Source of the DNA: Apostichopus japonicus
Taxonomy: Eukaryota > Echinodermata > Holothuroidea > Aspidochirotida > Stichopodidae
DNA length: 64,000 nucleotides
Direction of reading: 5' to 3'
Assembly (NCBI RefSeq): GCF_037975245.1
Contig: NC_092577.1
Span: 26,721,398-26,785,397, forward strand
The notes below the pieces were generated by a model that made no database searches, was not told the origin of the DNA, and worked only from the letters and a program-made list of their open reading frames with translations. Positions 10,759 through 23,000 of this stretch are shown here, one piece after another; the stretch's first letter is position 1; the number at the start of each line of letters is the position of its first letter. The position numbers were made by a program, and so were the translations under genes.

Positions 10759-11460
10759 TCGCGCACAAAGATACGTCTAATGGCAGTAATCTGACCTAGT
10801 TTCGAATGAGGTGTAACAGAAGTGTTAGACACCACCATCGATCCCAGAAAATACACACACAGCTTGCTACCGTCGGTAATAAGACACCAGTGTACAGTCA
10901 ATATATACAGCTACGGTCAAAATCACAGCACAGTGTACATAGCAGTGATGGACATCTCAGGTCTAGACAAAAGATAATATGGTATCACGTTTCATTACTG
11001 TCTGCATTTTGTAGCGACAAGAAGAAAACTTCACTAAAGCAACGGAAAGTTAACTTTTACAGAGTGCGGCACGCAGTTAGGGGCGAGGCTTCCATGCCTT
11101 AAATAGAGTGATGACTCACGCACAATGAAATGTCTGATGTCGGTAATCTGACCTAGTTTCGAATGAGATATAACAGAAGTGTTAGACACCACCATCTATC
11201 CCAGAAAATACACACACACAGTTTGCTACCGTCGGTAATTAGACACTAGTATACAGTCAATACATACAGCTACGATCAATACCCACAAGAGAGTGTACAT
11301 AGCAGAGATGGACATCTCAGATCTAGATAAAAGATAACAAGGTCTCACGTTTCATTACTGTCTGCATTTTGTATCGACAAGATAAAACTTCACTTGCAAG
11401 CAACTTTTTCAGAGGGCTGCACGCAGTTTTGGGCGAGTTTTCAAAGCCTTTAAATCAAGT
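10759..11460. repeat. Tandem duplication of a ~350-bp dispersed repeat
   Basis: Unit 1 (10759-11115) and unit 2 (11116-11460) share an extended stretch including TCTGACCTAGTTTCGAATGAG and ACGTTTCATTACTGTCTGC. A third, inverted copy lies at 58510-58815. Identity is high but with indels. I do not recognise the family; it is not an obvious protein or tRNA-like sequence. Confidence 0.75.
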
Positions 11461-12375
11461 CTGGAGGAAATTTCTCTACAACACTGTATGTTTACTTTAT
11501 CAGAATCTTAACTTTATTTAAATTAAACTTGTACACACAAGTTAGCTTAATGTGTATTTCATTGACTAACTCGGCATATTTACGTACATGCATATTCATG
11601 ATTGAACTCTTTTAACGTTTTATTGATCTGTACAGTAGCCTAGTATTTCAACCTACAATAACAAATAACACATTCACCATCCTTTAAGGATGGTAACATT
11701 CGGCACAGACATGTTACCTTGAAAGATTTATTTTCAAAAACAGGGTTTTTTAAACTAACAAATTTTAACATAGGACTCATGCAAGGAACAAAGAGAGCGT
11801 GAGTGAAATGTCTTGTCAGATGAGAATAGTGGAAAATTAATGATATATTTCATTTCTCTGGACTTCAGAAGATTGCATATTTTGGTACTTTGTCTGTATT
11901 CCCAGTTTTGCTTCCACCTAAATATTCTTGTTTTATGCCCTCTGCTGGCTGTGGTGTTTTTGTTTTGGACAATCTGTAAATGGATGTTTGACAAGTATAC
12001 ATGTATTCCCTTACTGCCAAAACAAAACCTAATGTTAGGCTATAGTGCATGTAACTATTTGAACAGGGGAAAAATCATGAAAGTGTGGTGTTTGGACCTA
12101 ACATTGCTTCTAATGATTGATCCTGGTTTAATCGTACAATTGTGGTTTTTTAGTTTGGGCTAGATTATTGGAATATCTTTTATTAATGATATTTTTGTCA
12201 AAAGAGCTTTACGAAGATTTGAAAATGCAGTACATGTTAGTGTTCAATGTACTGAAATTCTGTGCTGGTGGCAAAATGGCCGATGTTTTAATGTTTGCCC
12301 TATCGAGTCCCTTCCATTGCATCCAGTCCCTTCCTTTGATTCAAGTGCTTGCCTGAATTTGAGGCAAATAACAGT
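11461..12375. other. AT-rich region, nothing recognised
   Basis: A 116-codon frame at 11813-12163 has no recognisable motif and biased AT-rich composition; I do not call it a gene. No repeat structure seen. Confidence 0.4.
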
Positions 12376-13450
12376 TGAGTCTGAGTCCATTTAAGTCATT
12401 TTGAGTTTCTGAATAGAGTCAAGTTAGGTCATTTTGAGTTTCTGTATGGAGTCAAGTTACGTTGTGTTGAGTTTCTGTATGGAGTCAAGTTAAGTCGTAT
12501 CGAGTTTCTGCATGGAGTCAAGTTGTGTTGAGTTTCTGTATGGAGTCAAGTTAAGTCATGTGAGTTTCTGTATGGAGTCAAGTTAAGATGTGTTGAGTTT
12601 TTGTATGGAGTCAAGTTAAGTCATGTGAGTTTCTGTATGGAGTCAAGTTAGGTCATTTTGAGTTTCTGTACAGAGTCAAGTTATGTCATGTGAGTTTCTG
12701 TATGGAGTCAAATTAAGTCGTGTTGAGTTTCTGCATGGAGTCAAGTTGTGTAGAGTTTCTGTATGGAGTCAAGTTAAGTTGTGTTGAGTTCCTTTATGGA
12801 GTCAAGTTAAGCTGTGTTGAGTTTCTGTATGGAGTCAAGTTAAGTTGTGTTGAGTTTCTGTATGGAGTCAAGTTAAGTTGTGTTGAGTTTCTGTATGAAG
12901 TCAAGTTAAGTTGTGTTGAGTTTCTGTATGGAGTCAAGTTAAGTTGTGTTGAGTTTCTGTATGGAGTCAAGTTAAGTTGTGTTGAGTTTCTGTATGGAGT
13001 CAAGTTAAGTTGTGTTGAGTTTCTGTATGGAGTCAAGTTAAGTTGTGTTGAGTTTCTGCATGGAGTCAAGTTGTGTAGAGTTTCTGTATGGAGTCAAGTT
13101 AAGTTGTGTTGAGTTCCTTTATGGAGTCAAGTTAAGCTGTGTTGAGTTTCTGTATGGAGTCAAGTTAAGTTGTGTTGAGTTTCTGTATGGAGTCAAGTTA
13201 AGTTGTGTTGAGTTTCTGTATGAAGTCAAGTTAAGTTGTGTTGAGTTTCTGTATGGAGTCAAGTTAAGTTGTGTTGAGTTTCTGTATGGAGTCAAGTTAA
13301 GTTGTGTTGAGTTTCTGTATGGAGTCAAGTTAAGTTGTGTTGAGTTTCTGTATGGAGTCAAGTTAAGTCGTGTTGAGTTTCTGTGTGGAGTCAAGTTAAG
13401 TCGTGTTGAGTTTCTGTATGGAGTCAAGTTAAGTCGTGTTGTGTTTTCTA
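12376..13450. repeat. 33-bp minisatellite with higher-order structure
   Basis: The unit GAGTTTCTGTATGGAGTCAA followed by GTTAAGTTGTGTT is repeated about 32 times. A block of about ten units (325 bp) carrying the variants CTGCATGG, TTCCTTTATGG and TGTATGAAG is present twice, at 12720 and 13045. Long open frames here are only a consequence of a unit length divisible by three. Confidence 0.95.
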
Positions 13451-13943
13451 CTGGAGTCCAGTCATGCTGACTCGAGTCAAGGCAAGTCAAGAGAAAATGT
13501 GACTTGAGTCACAGCTAGATTCACTGACATGACTTGTCACAATAAAGCTTACCTGATATCAAGCTAAGCACATGAATCAGACTATATAACAATCAAAGAG
13601 TTAGTACTTATTACTCATCTACGCTCAGAAGCAGTAGGTTGCTTATGATATTCCTATATTTGTGTCAGCCTGGTAAGATGGTCGGGCCACAGATGCCTGT
13701 TCCTCAACTGAATGAGGATGGTCTGTTCAGGTCTTCCAAATTCCTTTTCAAGAACATCATTGCACATTGACTCAATCCAAAACAGAAATTTGGGATGTTC
13801 CCAAACTGAGGATATAAATCTTCAACCATTTCTCAGGAGAGAGTGTCTGCTCATAACACCAGCTTCATTGTGTCAGTATTTAACTAGTCAAATGACACAA
13901 CAGTATGCAAAGTCATGGTTCATCAGGGTTAATTTATCATCTG

Positions 13944-14052
13944 TTATAATACAGCAGAAGAAGTTCCAATTGGAAAGAGAGAGACCGTCTTGTCTAAGAT
14001 CTTGTAGTGAAACGAGCTGGCTTTCCTCCTCCCAGGTGTGTTGTGTTGTAAG
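13944..14052 (-). CDS. ELP6: ELP6 terminal exon (C-terminus and stop)
   Basis: On the minus strand the sequence encodes GRRKASSFHYKILDKTVSLF and then PIGTSSAVL and TAA, a clear match to the C-terminal strand of ELP6 (YKI-DK-VSFF, ending AVL). The most plausible acceptor is the AG at 14054-14053, after which one base completes a codon. Exon 6 ends in phase 0, so a small exon of 3n+2 bases (about seven codons by family length) should lie between them. I could not find it. The acceptor has a weak pyrimidine tract, so the upstream boundary is uncertain; the coding identity of the last 27 codons is firmer. I saw no AATAAA downstream. Confidence 0.72.
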
Positions 14053-17000
14053 CTACGATTAATAATAGTCATCTGTTATAAATAAAATGGCAAACATAAA
14101 TTATAACTTAGTGTGAAACTGCTCCAAAAGGGTACATGTAAAAGTATTCTCAGAAATTAGGATATATCAATGACTGAAAATGAAACAATAAACATGATGA
14201 ACTACTACATACTTGAAATATGTAACAAAATTCAGTCAACACTAACTGGAAATCAAGATATAACTTTGTGATGTTTGGGTTGCACATGCAGTTAGGTCAC
14301 TACCAGGCTCATTATGGACAGAACCAAGGGTCAATCAAAACAGCAGAAATAATTAGCAAATAACTAGCAATCCCTGCAGGATTGCAGTCTACGGATCCTT
14401 GCAGGATAGCAGTCTAGCGATCCCTGCAGGATTTGTCTAGGGATCCCTGCATGATTGCAGTCTAGAGATCCCTGCAGGATTGCAGTCTAGCAATCCGCAA
14501 TCCCTGCAGGATTGCAGTCTACGGATCCCTGCAGGATAGCAGTCTAGCGATCCCTGCAGGATTGCAGTCTAGTGATCCCGACATGATTGCTGTCTAGCGA
14601 TCCCTGCATGATTGCAGTCTAGAGATCCCTGCAGGATTGCAGTCTAGAGATCCCTAAAGGATTGCAGACTAGCAATCCCTGTAGTTTTGCAGTCTAGTTA
14701 TCCCTGTAGCATTGCACATCTAGCGATCCCTGCAGGATTCCAGTCTTGCATTCCTTGCAGGGTTGCAGTCTAGCAATCCCTGCAAGATTGTAGTCTACTG
14801 TAGCTATCCCTACTGTGTTGCAGTCTAGCAATCCATGCAGAATTGCAGACTTGCAATCCCTGTAGTTTTGCAGTCTAGGAATCTCTGCAGGATTGCTGTT
14901 AAGTTGTAGGAGGGCCAGGGATAATTTTATAGAACTGCAGAGACTTCTGGAAGGTTGATGGGGATACAAGAGTTCACATATGACTTAAAATTGTTGGTAG
15001 TACCGTTATTGTTGAAGTACAACTAGAGCAGGGTTGTCCAACCTACGGCCCGCGGGCCACAGTCCGGCCCGCCGCAGGGTTGCGTCCGGCCCGTCAGAGA
15101 TGCTCTACGGTGCTAAATTTAGTGAGCAGATTTATTGATAACAATTTGAAGCTATATAATCAATCATTCGAACCTTCTGGGTCCAAAAAAATGCATACAG
15201 GTCAGTTTGTGTGACACTCTCTCAGCGGAGGGGGGGGGTGTCGGCTGGACTTTATTCATCTGTTTTATCAGGAAGGAAAATAAATCAGTGCGCTCCGCGC
15301 GAAGTGCTCACATTTTGTTGCCTTGGGCTTCAGGCAAAAAATCAAGCGTAGGGTTCATGCAGCCCCCTCCTTCATCATAATCATTCCATGTGGCCCTCCT
15401 CTGCAAAAGGTTGGACAACCCTGAACTAGAGTCACACATATGGCTTCATATTGTTGGTAGTACTATTATTGTTGAAGTACAACTAGAGTAGTACATATAG
15501 CTTCATATTGTTGGTAGTACTGTTATTGTTGAAGTACAACTAGAGTCGCACATATGGCTTCATATTGTTGGTAGTACTGTTATTGTTGAAGTACAACTAG
15601 AGTTGCACATAGGACTTCATATTGTTGGTAGTACTATTATTGTTGAAGTAAAACTAGAGTTGCACATAGGACTTCATATTGTTGGTAGTAATGTTATTGT
15701 TGAAGTGTTCTAGAGTCGAACATAGGACTTCATATTGTTGGTAGTACTGTTATTGTTGAAGTAAAACTAGAGTTACACATAGGACTTCACATTGTTGGTA
15801 GTACTTTTATTGTTGAAGTACAACTAGAGTCGCACATATAGCTTCATCCTGTTGGAAGTACTGTTATTGTTGAAGTACAACTAGAGTCGCACATATAGCT
15901 TCATATTGTTGGTAGTACTGTTATTGTTGAAGTAAAACTAGAGTTGCACATAGGACTTCATATTGTTGGTAGTACTATTATTGTTGAAGTAAAACTAGAG
16001 TTACACATAGGACTTCACATTGTTGGTAGTACTTTTATTGTTGAAGTACAACTAGAGTTGCACATATAGCTTCATCCTGTTGGAAGTACTGTTATTGTTG
16101 AAGTACAACTAGAGTCGCACATATAGCTTCATATTGTTGGTAGTACTGTTATTGTTGAAGTAAAACTAGAGTTGCACATAGGACTTCATATTGTTGGTAG
16201 TACTATTATTGTTGAAGTAAAACTAGAGTTGCACATATGGCTTCATATTGTTGGTAGTAATGTTATTGTTGAAGTAAACTAGAGTTGCACATAGGACCTC
16301 ATATTGTTGGTAGTACTGTTTAGTTTAGTTTAGTAGAAAAAAGGATCAGGAGGGACACTTAAGTCCCCATCAAGGACCCTATAAAGAGAGGGGAAAAAAC
16401 TGAAGACACAAACACTCAGACCCGATTACAATGCTTAAAGTGCTTGTCCAAAGCATTCTTAAACCCATTGACACTACTTGCAAGTACAACTTTCTCAGGC
16501 AAACCATTCCACTCATTCACAACCCTATTAGAAAAAAAGTTATGCCGAATATTAATCCTACTATGCGACTTTTGAAGTTTAAGACAATGACCTCTAGTAC
16601 AACTACTGTTTGCAAACATGAAAAAGTTGGTAAAGGATAAATTGTCGAAGCCATACACAATCTTGAAAACCTGGATCAAGTCCCCACGTAACCTCCTAAG
16701 CTCCAGTGTGGTGAGATTCAACAGTTGTAACCGCCTATAATAAGGAACCCTCTTTAAGGAACTAATCATCCTAGTAGCCCTCCTCTGGACCTTTTCAAGT
16801 ACTTCCTTATCCTTAGCAAAATAAGGGTTCCAAGCCTGCACAGCATACTCCAGATGAGGCCTAACCAACTGCTTATAAAGCCTAACTACGATGTCCTCTT
16901 TCAGAAAACTGAAGTTCCTCTTGATCATAACTAAAACCCTATTACCTTTTTTAGCAGCTTCAAGACAATGTTTGGAAGGTTGCAGAGACGAGTCAATGTA

Positions 17001-20000
17001 GATACCTAGGTCTCTTTCAACAGAGACCTCCTGTAACTCCACACCATTTAGATTGTATGTAAACTTTTGGTTACTACTACCAATGTGCATTACCTTACAT
17101 TTATCAATATTAAAAAGCATTTGCCAGCCCTGAGACCAGGAAAAAATCTTATCTAAATCCGCTTGAAATTTCTCAGAATCGCTTTTGGAAGAGACCTCAG
17201 AATACAATTTGGTGTCATCAGCAAACTTCTTAGCTGTACACAAAATATCTCTGTCGATGTCATTTAAATAGGCAACAAACAACAGGGGACCTAATACAGA
17301 CCCTTGTGGAACCCCACTAGTAACGTTCTGCCAAGAAGAAGCACAGCCATTAATTACCACCCTCTGTTCCCTATTACCAAGCCAATTCCCGATCCAAGAC
17401 AGTAAATTCCCTATGACACCCATGCTCTTCAGCCTAAGTAAAAGACGCTAGTGGGGAACTTTATCAAAGGCCTTCTGGAAATCCAGGAACACAACATCTA
17501 CAGACCTCTGCCTATTTAGTGAGCTTGTTACATCTTCCATAAACTCAAGGATATTAGTGAGACAAGACCTTTTTTGACAAAAGCCATGCTGAGACTCTCT
17601 AATCAAAGACTGACTAATGAAGTGACAGACCAAAGACTTTTTAACAATAGACTCCATGACCTTACAAACTACACTAGTGAGACTAACCGGCCTATAATTA
17701 CAGGGCTTAGTCTTATCACCCTTCTTGAAAATTGGGGTAATATTAGCACATCTCCAGTCCCTAGGAACATAACCTTCATCCATAAATTTACTAAAAATCA
17801 ACGAGAGTGGAACGCAGAAATGGTGTGCAAAAGTCTTCAACAAATACGGATGGATTGCATCCGGTCCAGAAGCTTTAGAAACATTTAGACGAAGCAGCTG
17901 TTATTGTTGAAGTAAAACTAGAGTTGCACATAGGACTTCATATTGTTGGTAGTACTATTATTGTTGAAGTAAAACTAGAGTTACACATAGGACTTCATAT
18001 TGTTGGTAGTACTGTTATTGTTGAAGTGTTCTAGAGTCGAACATAGGACTTCATATTGTTGGTAGTACTGTTATTGTTGAAGTAAAACTAGAGTTGCACA
18101 TAGGACTCCATATTGTTGGTAGTACTATTATTGTTGAAGTACAACTAGAGTTGCACATATGACTTCATATTGTTGGTAGTACTATTATTGTTGAAGTAAA
18201 ACTAGAGTTGCACATAGGACTTCATATTGTTGGTAGTACTATTATTGTTGAAGTAAAACTAGAGTTACACATAGGACTTCATATTGTTGGTAGTACTGTT
18301 ATTGTTGGAGTAAAACTAGAGTTGCACATATGACTTCATATTGTTGGTAGTACTGTTATTGTTGAAGTAAAACTAGAGTTGCACATAGGACTTCATATTG
18401 TTGGTAGTACTATTATTGTTGAAGTAAAACTAGAGTTACACATAGGACTTCATATTGTTGGTAGTACTATTATTGTTGAAGTAAAACTAGAGTTGCACAT
18501 ATGGCTTCATATTGTTGGTAGTAATGTTATTGTTGAAGTAAACTAGAGTTGCACATAGGACCTCATATTGTTGGTAGTACTGTTTAGTTTAGTTTAGTAG
18601 AAAAAAGGATCAGGAGGGACACTTAAGTCCCCATCAAGGACCCTATAAAGAGAGGGGAAAAAACTGAAGACACAAACACTCAGACCCGATTACAATGCTT
18701 AAAGTGCTTGTCCAAAGCATTCTTAAACCCATTGACACTACTTGCAAGTACAACTTTCTCAGGCAAACCATTCCACTCATTCACAACCCTATTAGAAAAA
18801 AAGTTATGCCGAATATTAATCCTACTATGCGACTTTTGAAGTTTAAGACAATGACCTCTAGTACAACTACTGTTTGCAAACATGAAAAAGTTGGTAAAGG
18901 ATAAATTGTCGAAGCCATACACAATCTTGAAAACCTGGATCAAGTCCCCACGTAACCTCCTAAGCTCCAGTGTGGTGAGATTCAACAGTTGTAACCGCCT
19001 ATAATAAGGAACCCTCTTTAAGGAACTAATCATCCTAGTAGCCCTCCTCTGGACCTTTTCAAGTACTTCCTTATCCTTAGCAAAATAAGGGTTCCAAGCC
19101 TGCACAGCATACTCCAGATGAGGCCTAACCAACTGCTTATAAAGCCTAACTACGATGTCCTCTTTCAGAAAACTGAAGTTCCTCTTGATCATAACTAAAA
19201 CCCTATTACCTTTTTTAGCAGCTTCAAGACAATGTTTGGAAGGTTGCAGAGACGAGTCAATGTAGATACCTAGGTCTCTTTCAACAGAGACCTCCTGTAA
19301 CTCCACACCATTTAGATTGTATGTAAACTTTTGGTTACTACTACCAATGTGCATTACCTTACATTTATCAATATTAAAAAGCATTTGCCAGCCCTGAGAC
19401 CAGGAAAAAATCTTATCTAAATCCGCTTGAAATTTCTCAGAATCGCTTTTGGAAGAGACCTCAGAATACAATTTGGTGTCATCAGCAAACTTCTTAGCTG
19501 TACACAAAATATCTCTGTCGATGTCATTTAAATAGGCAACAAACAACAGGGGACCTAATACAGACCCTTGTGGAACCCCACTAGTAACGTTCTGCCAAGA
19601 AGAAGCACAGCCATTAATTACCACCCTCTGTTCCCTATTACCAAGCCAATTCCCGATCCAAGACAGTAAATTCCCTATGACACCCATGCTCTTCAGCCTA
19701 AGTAAAAGACGCTAGTGGGGAACTTTATCAAAGGCCTTCTGGAAATCCAGGAACACAACATCTACAGACCTCTGCCTATTTAGTGAGCTTGTTACATCTT
19801 CCATAAACTCAAGGATATTAGTGAGACAAGACCTTTTTTGACAAAAGCCATGCTGAGACTCTCTAATCAAAGACTGACTAATGAAGTGACAGACCAAAGA
19901 CTTTTTAACAATAGACTCCATGACCTTACAAACTACACTAGTGAGACTAACCGGCCTATAATTACAGGGCTTAGTCTTATCACCCTTCTTGAAAATTGGG

Positions 20001-23000
20001 GTAATATTAGCACATCTCCAGTCCCTAGGAACATAACCTTCATCCATAAATTTACTAAAAATCAACGAGAGTGGAACGCAGAAATGGTGTGCAAAAGTCT
20101 TCAACAAATACGGATGGATTGCATCCGGTCCAGAAGCTTTAGAAACATTTAGACGAAGCAGCTGTTATTGTTGAAGTAAAACTAGAGTTGCTCATAGGAC
20201 TTTATATTGTTGGTAGTACTATTATTGTTGAAGTAAAACTAGAGTTACACATAGGACTTCATATTGTTGGTAGTACTGTTATTGTTGAAGTGTTCTAGAG
20301 TCGAACATAGGACTTCATATTGTTGGTAGTACTGTTATTGTTGAAGTAAAACTAGAGTTGCACATATGACTTCATATTGTTGGTAGTACTGCTATTGTTG
20401 AAGTAAAACTAGAGTTGCACATAGGACTTCATATTGTTGGTAGTACTGTTATTGTTGGAGTAAAACTAGAGTTGCACATAGGACTTCATATTGTTGGTAG
20501 TACTGTTATTGTTGAAGTAAAACTAGAGTTGCACATAGGACTTCATATTGTTGGTAGTACTGTTATTGTTGGAGTAAAACTAGAGTTGCACATAGGACTT
20601 CATATTGTTGGTAGTACTGTTATTGTCAGAGTAAACTAGAGTTGCCATAGGACTTCATATTGTTGGTAGTACTGTTATTGTTGAAGTAAAACTAGAGTAG
20701 CACATAGGACTTCATATTGTTGGTAGTACTGTTATTGTCGGAGTAAAAGTAGAGTTGCACATATGACTTCATATTGTTGGTAGTACTATTATTGTTGAAG
20801 TAAAACTAGAGTTACACATATGACTTCATATTGTTGGTAGTACTATTATTGTTGAAGTAAAACTAGAGTTACACATATGACTTCATATTGTTGGTAGTAC
20901 TATTATTGTTGAAGTAAAACTAGAGTTACACATAGGACTTCATATTGTTGGTAGTACTATTATTGTTGAAGTAAAACTAGAGTTACACATAGGACTTCAT
21001 ATTGTTGGTAGTACTATTATTGTTGAAGTAAAACTAGAGTTACACATAGGACTTCATATTGTTGGTAGTAATGTTATTGTTGAAGTAAAACTAGAGTTGC
21101 ACATAGGACTTCATATTGTTGGTAGTACTATTATTGTTGAAGTAAAACTAGAGTTACACATAGGACTTCATATTGTTGGTAGTACTATTATTGTTGAAGT
21201 AAAACTAGAGTTACACATAGGACTTCATATTGTTGGTAGTAATGTTATTGTTGAAGTAAAACTAGAGTTACACATAGGACTTCATATTGTTGGTAGTACT
21301 ATTATTGTTGAAGTAAAACTAGAGTTACACATAGGACTTCATATTGTTGGTAGTAATGTTATTGTCGAGAAGATTGTTGTGGATTTGACAAGGTCAAAGG
21401 TCTCTGTTATTATTGAAACCCAACAAGTGTTTAAGAAAGGTGTTTGCTGAAGTGCTTTCAATTTAATTTCTAACTAGCTCATTTATTTATCTTAATTACA
21501 ACATTTCAGCTATCCATTCAAGAAGAGAAGCCTTACACATTGTTTGGTCTTTTTTCTGGCATAAGACTGAAAATACAGCATTAGTACATACCTGACCATG
21601 AACATCTTTGGAAAATCCACTGGTTAGTCCTTCTATCTGGATTAAGATGTCTGCTTGATGAGAGAGGACATTTGTAAGTTTCAAAGAATCCTCATCACCG
21701 ACATCAATATCGTTGTGAACTAAAGAAACTAGATTCCCAGAGCTCTGTGGATAACATAATAAATATGTCATAACTAAAGATACATGTAACAACAGTTACG
21801 GTACGAATATGTTATAACTAGTAACATCTTAAAACTTGCAGCATGATAATATAGTTTGTTACAGATAATTAGTTACATCTGATATATTTTAAATTTTGTT
21901 TCATGGCGAAATTGTAATTATTAGTTACAAATAATATATTTTGTAATTTATCATATGTTGAACGTGTTTCAATTAGTTACATATAATATATTTTGTTATA
22001 TGGTGAAAGTGTAATTATTAGTTACAAATTATATTTGTTATATGGTAAATGTGTAACAATTATATATTATATTTTATCATATGGTAAATGTGTGATAATT
22101 AGTTACATGATGAATATTCAGATTACATAATCTCAAAGAAACACAAACCCATGAGACTACATGTGTTATAAGAAACCTAGGAATAAATGATATAGATATG
22201 TGTGGGCTTACATTGTGATTGTGGATTAAACCTGAAACTGTAAACATAGTTGATAATGTGTTTGTTTTGAAGGGATCAACTAGTGTAAAAGTAAAAGAGG
22301 AAAAGGATATTCCACCCTGGAATAGCCAATTCAATATCTTGTCCACAAACTGAGTAGTTATTACATGTAGTTATTGCATGTAGTTATTACATGTAATCTA
22401 TTTTGACACACTAAACCTTTCATTATTCAAGGAAGTGGATCACAGCAGGTGGTCTGTGATGTCATCGGGGAGAAAAATCTTTCATAAAATGAGTTTTGCT
22501 TAGGCTAGAAAATGCCCTTCTTGCTGACTTATCCTTGAAATTTGAAGTGTTTATTTGGCTGTCAATTTTATCTGTAATTAGAACTTCATCCAAATGCAAC
22601 TCTCTTGTAGAAATATTATTTTCCTCTGTGGATAAATGATGAAAATATTATAAAGGATATTCAGCTCTATTGCCCTGATGATATTATTCAGTCTGCTGTT
22701 GCATGATGCATTTACAAAATGTTACTAAGTTTATAAAATTCATATCATAGCTCATATCATATCTCTATCAAAAATACAAATTGTTTATCAAGATCAGAGA
22801 AGGACATGATTTTAGTTGTCCCTTAAACAATCAGGCTTTAATATTTGCTTTTATGAAAAGCAAGTTCAGTTTCTGAAAAGATGAACATTGCACGATTACA
22901 AAGAATGACCAAAGTGTACACTATCATGCGATGTTTAGGTTTGGGAAATTACAAAGAATGACCAATGTGTACACTATCATACGATGTGTAAGTTTGGGAA

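Larger units (their letters stand above)
14985..21364. repeat. 57-bp satellite array, interrupted by transposons
   Basis: The unit CACATAGGACTTCATATTGT followed by TGGTAGTACTATTATTGTTG and AAGTAAAACTAGAGTTG repeats throughout ELP6 intron 6. A hAT MITE (15029-15423) and two LINE copies (16319-17898, 18583-20162) interrupt it. Unit variants such as GTGTTCTAGAGTCGAAC recur at fixed spacing, showing block duplication. Open frames of 19 residues per unit are incidental. Confidence 0.95.

Noticed and set aside
11813-12163. 116-codon frame
   Set aside because: Hydrophobic AT-rich composition with no motif and no splice or neighbour support.
12720-13490. Several 90-140 codon frames on both strands
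   Set aside because: They are translations of the 33-bp minisatellite (unit divisible by three), without protein-like variation.
14262-14294. Candidate for the missing ELP6 microexon (ttgatttccag, then 33 nt, then GTATGT)
   Set aside because: The splice sites look good, but the length keeps phase 0 and cannot join the terminal exon; the peptide is also unlike the family.
16416-17423. 335-codon frame as a host gene
   Set aside because: It is the reverse transcriptase of a truncated LINE, present twice, with an upstream in-frame stop.
20415-21450. Frames of 74 and 117 codons with HIGLHIVGS repeats
   Set aside because: They are translations of the 57-bp satellite inside ELP6 intron 6.
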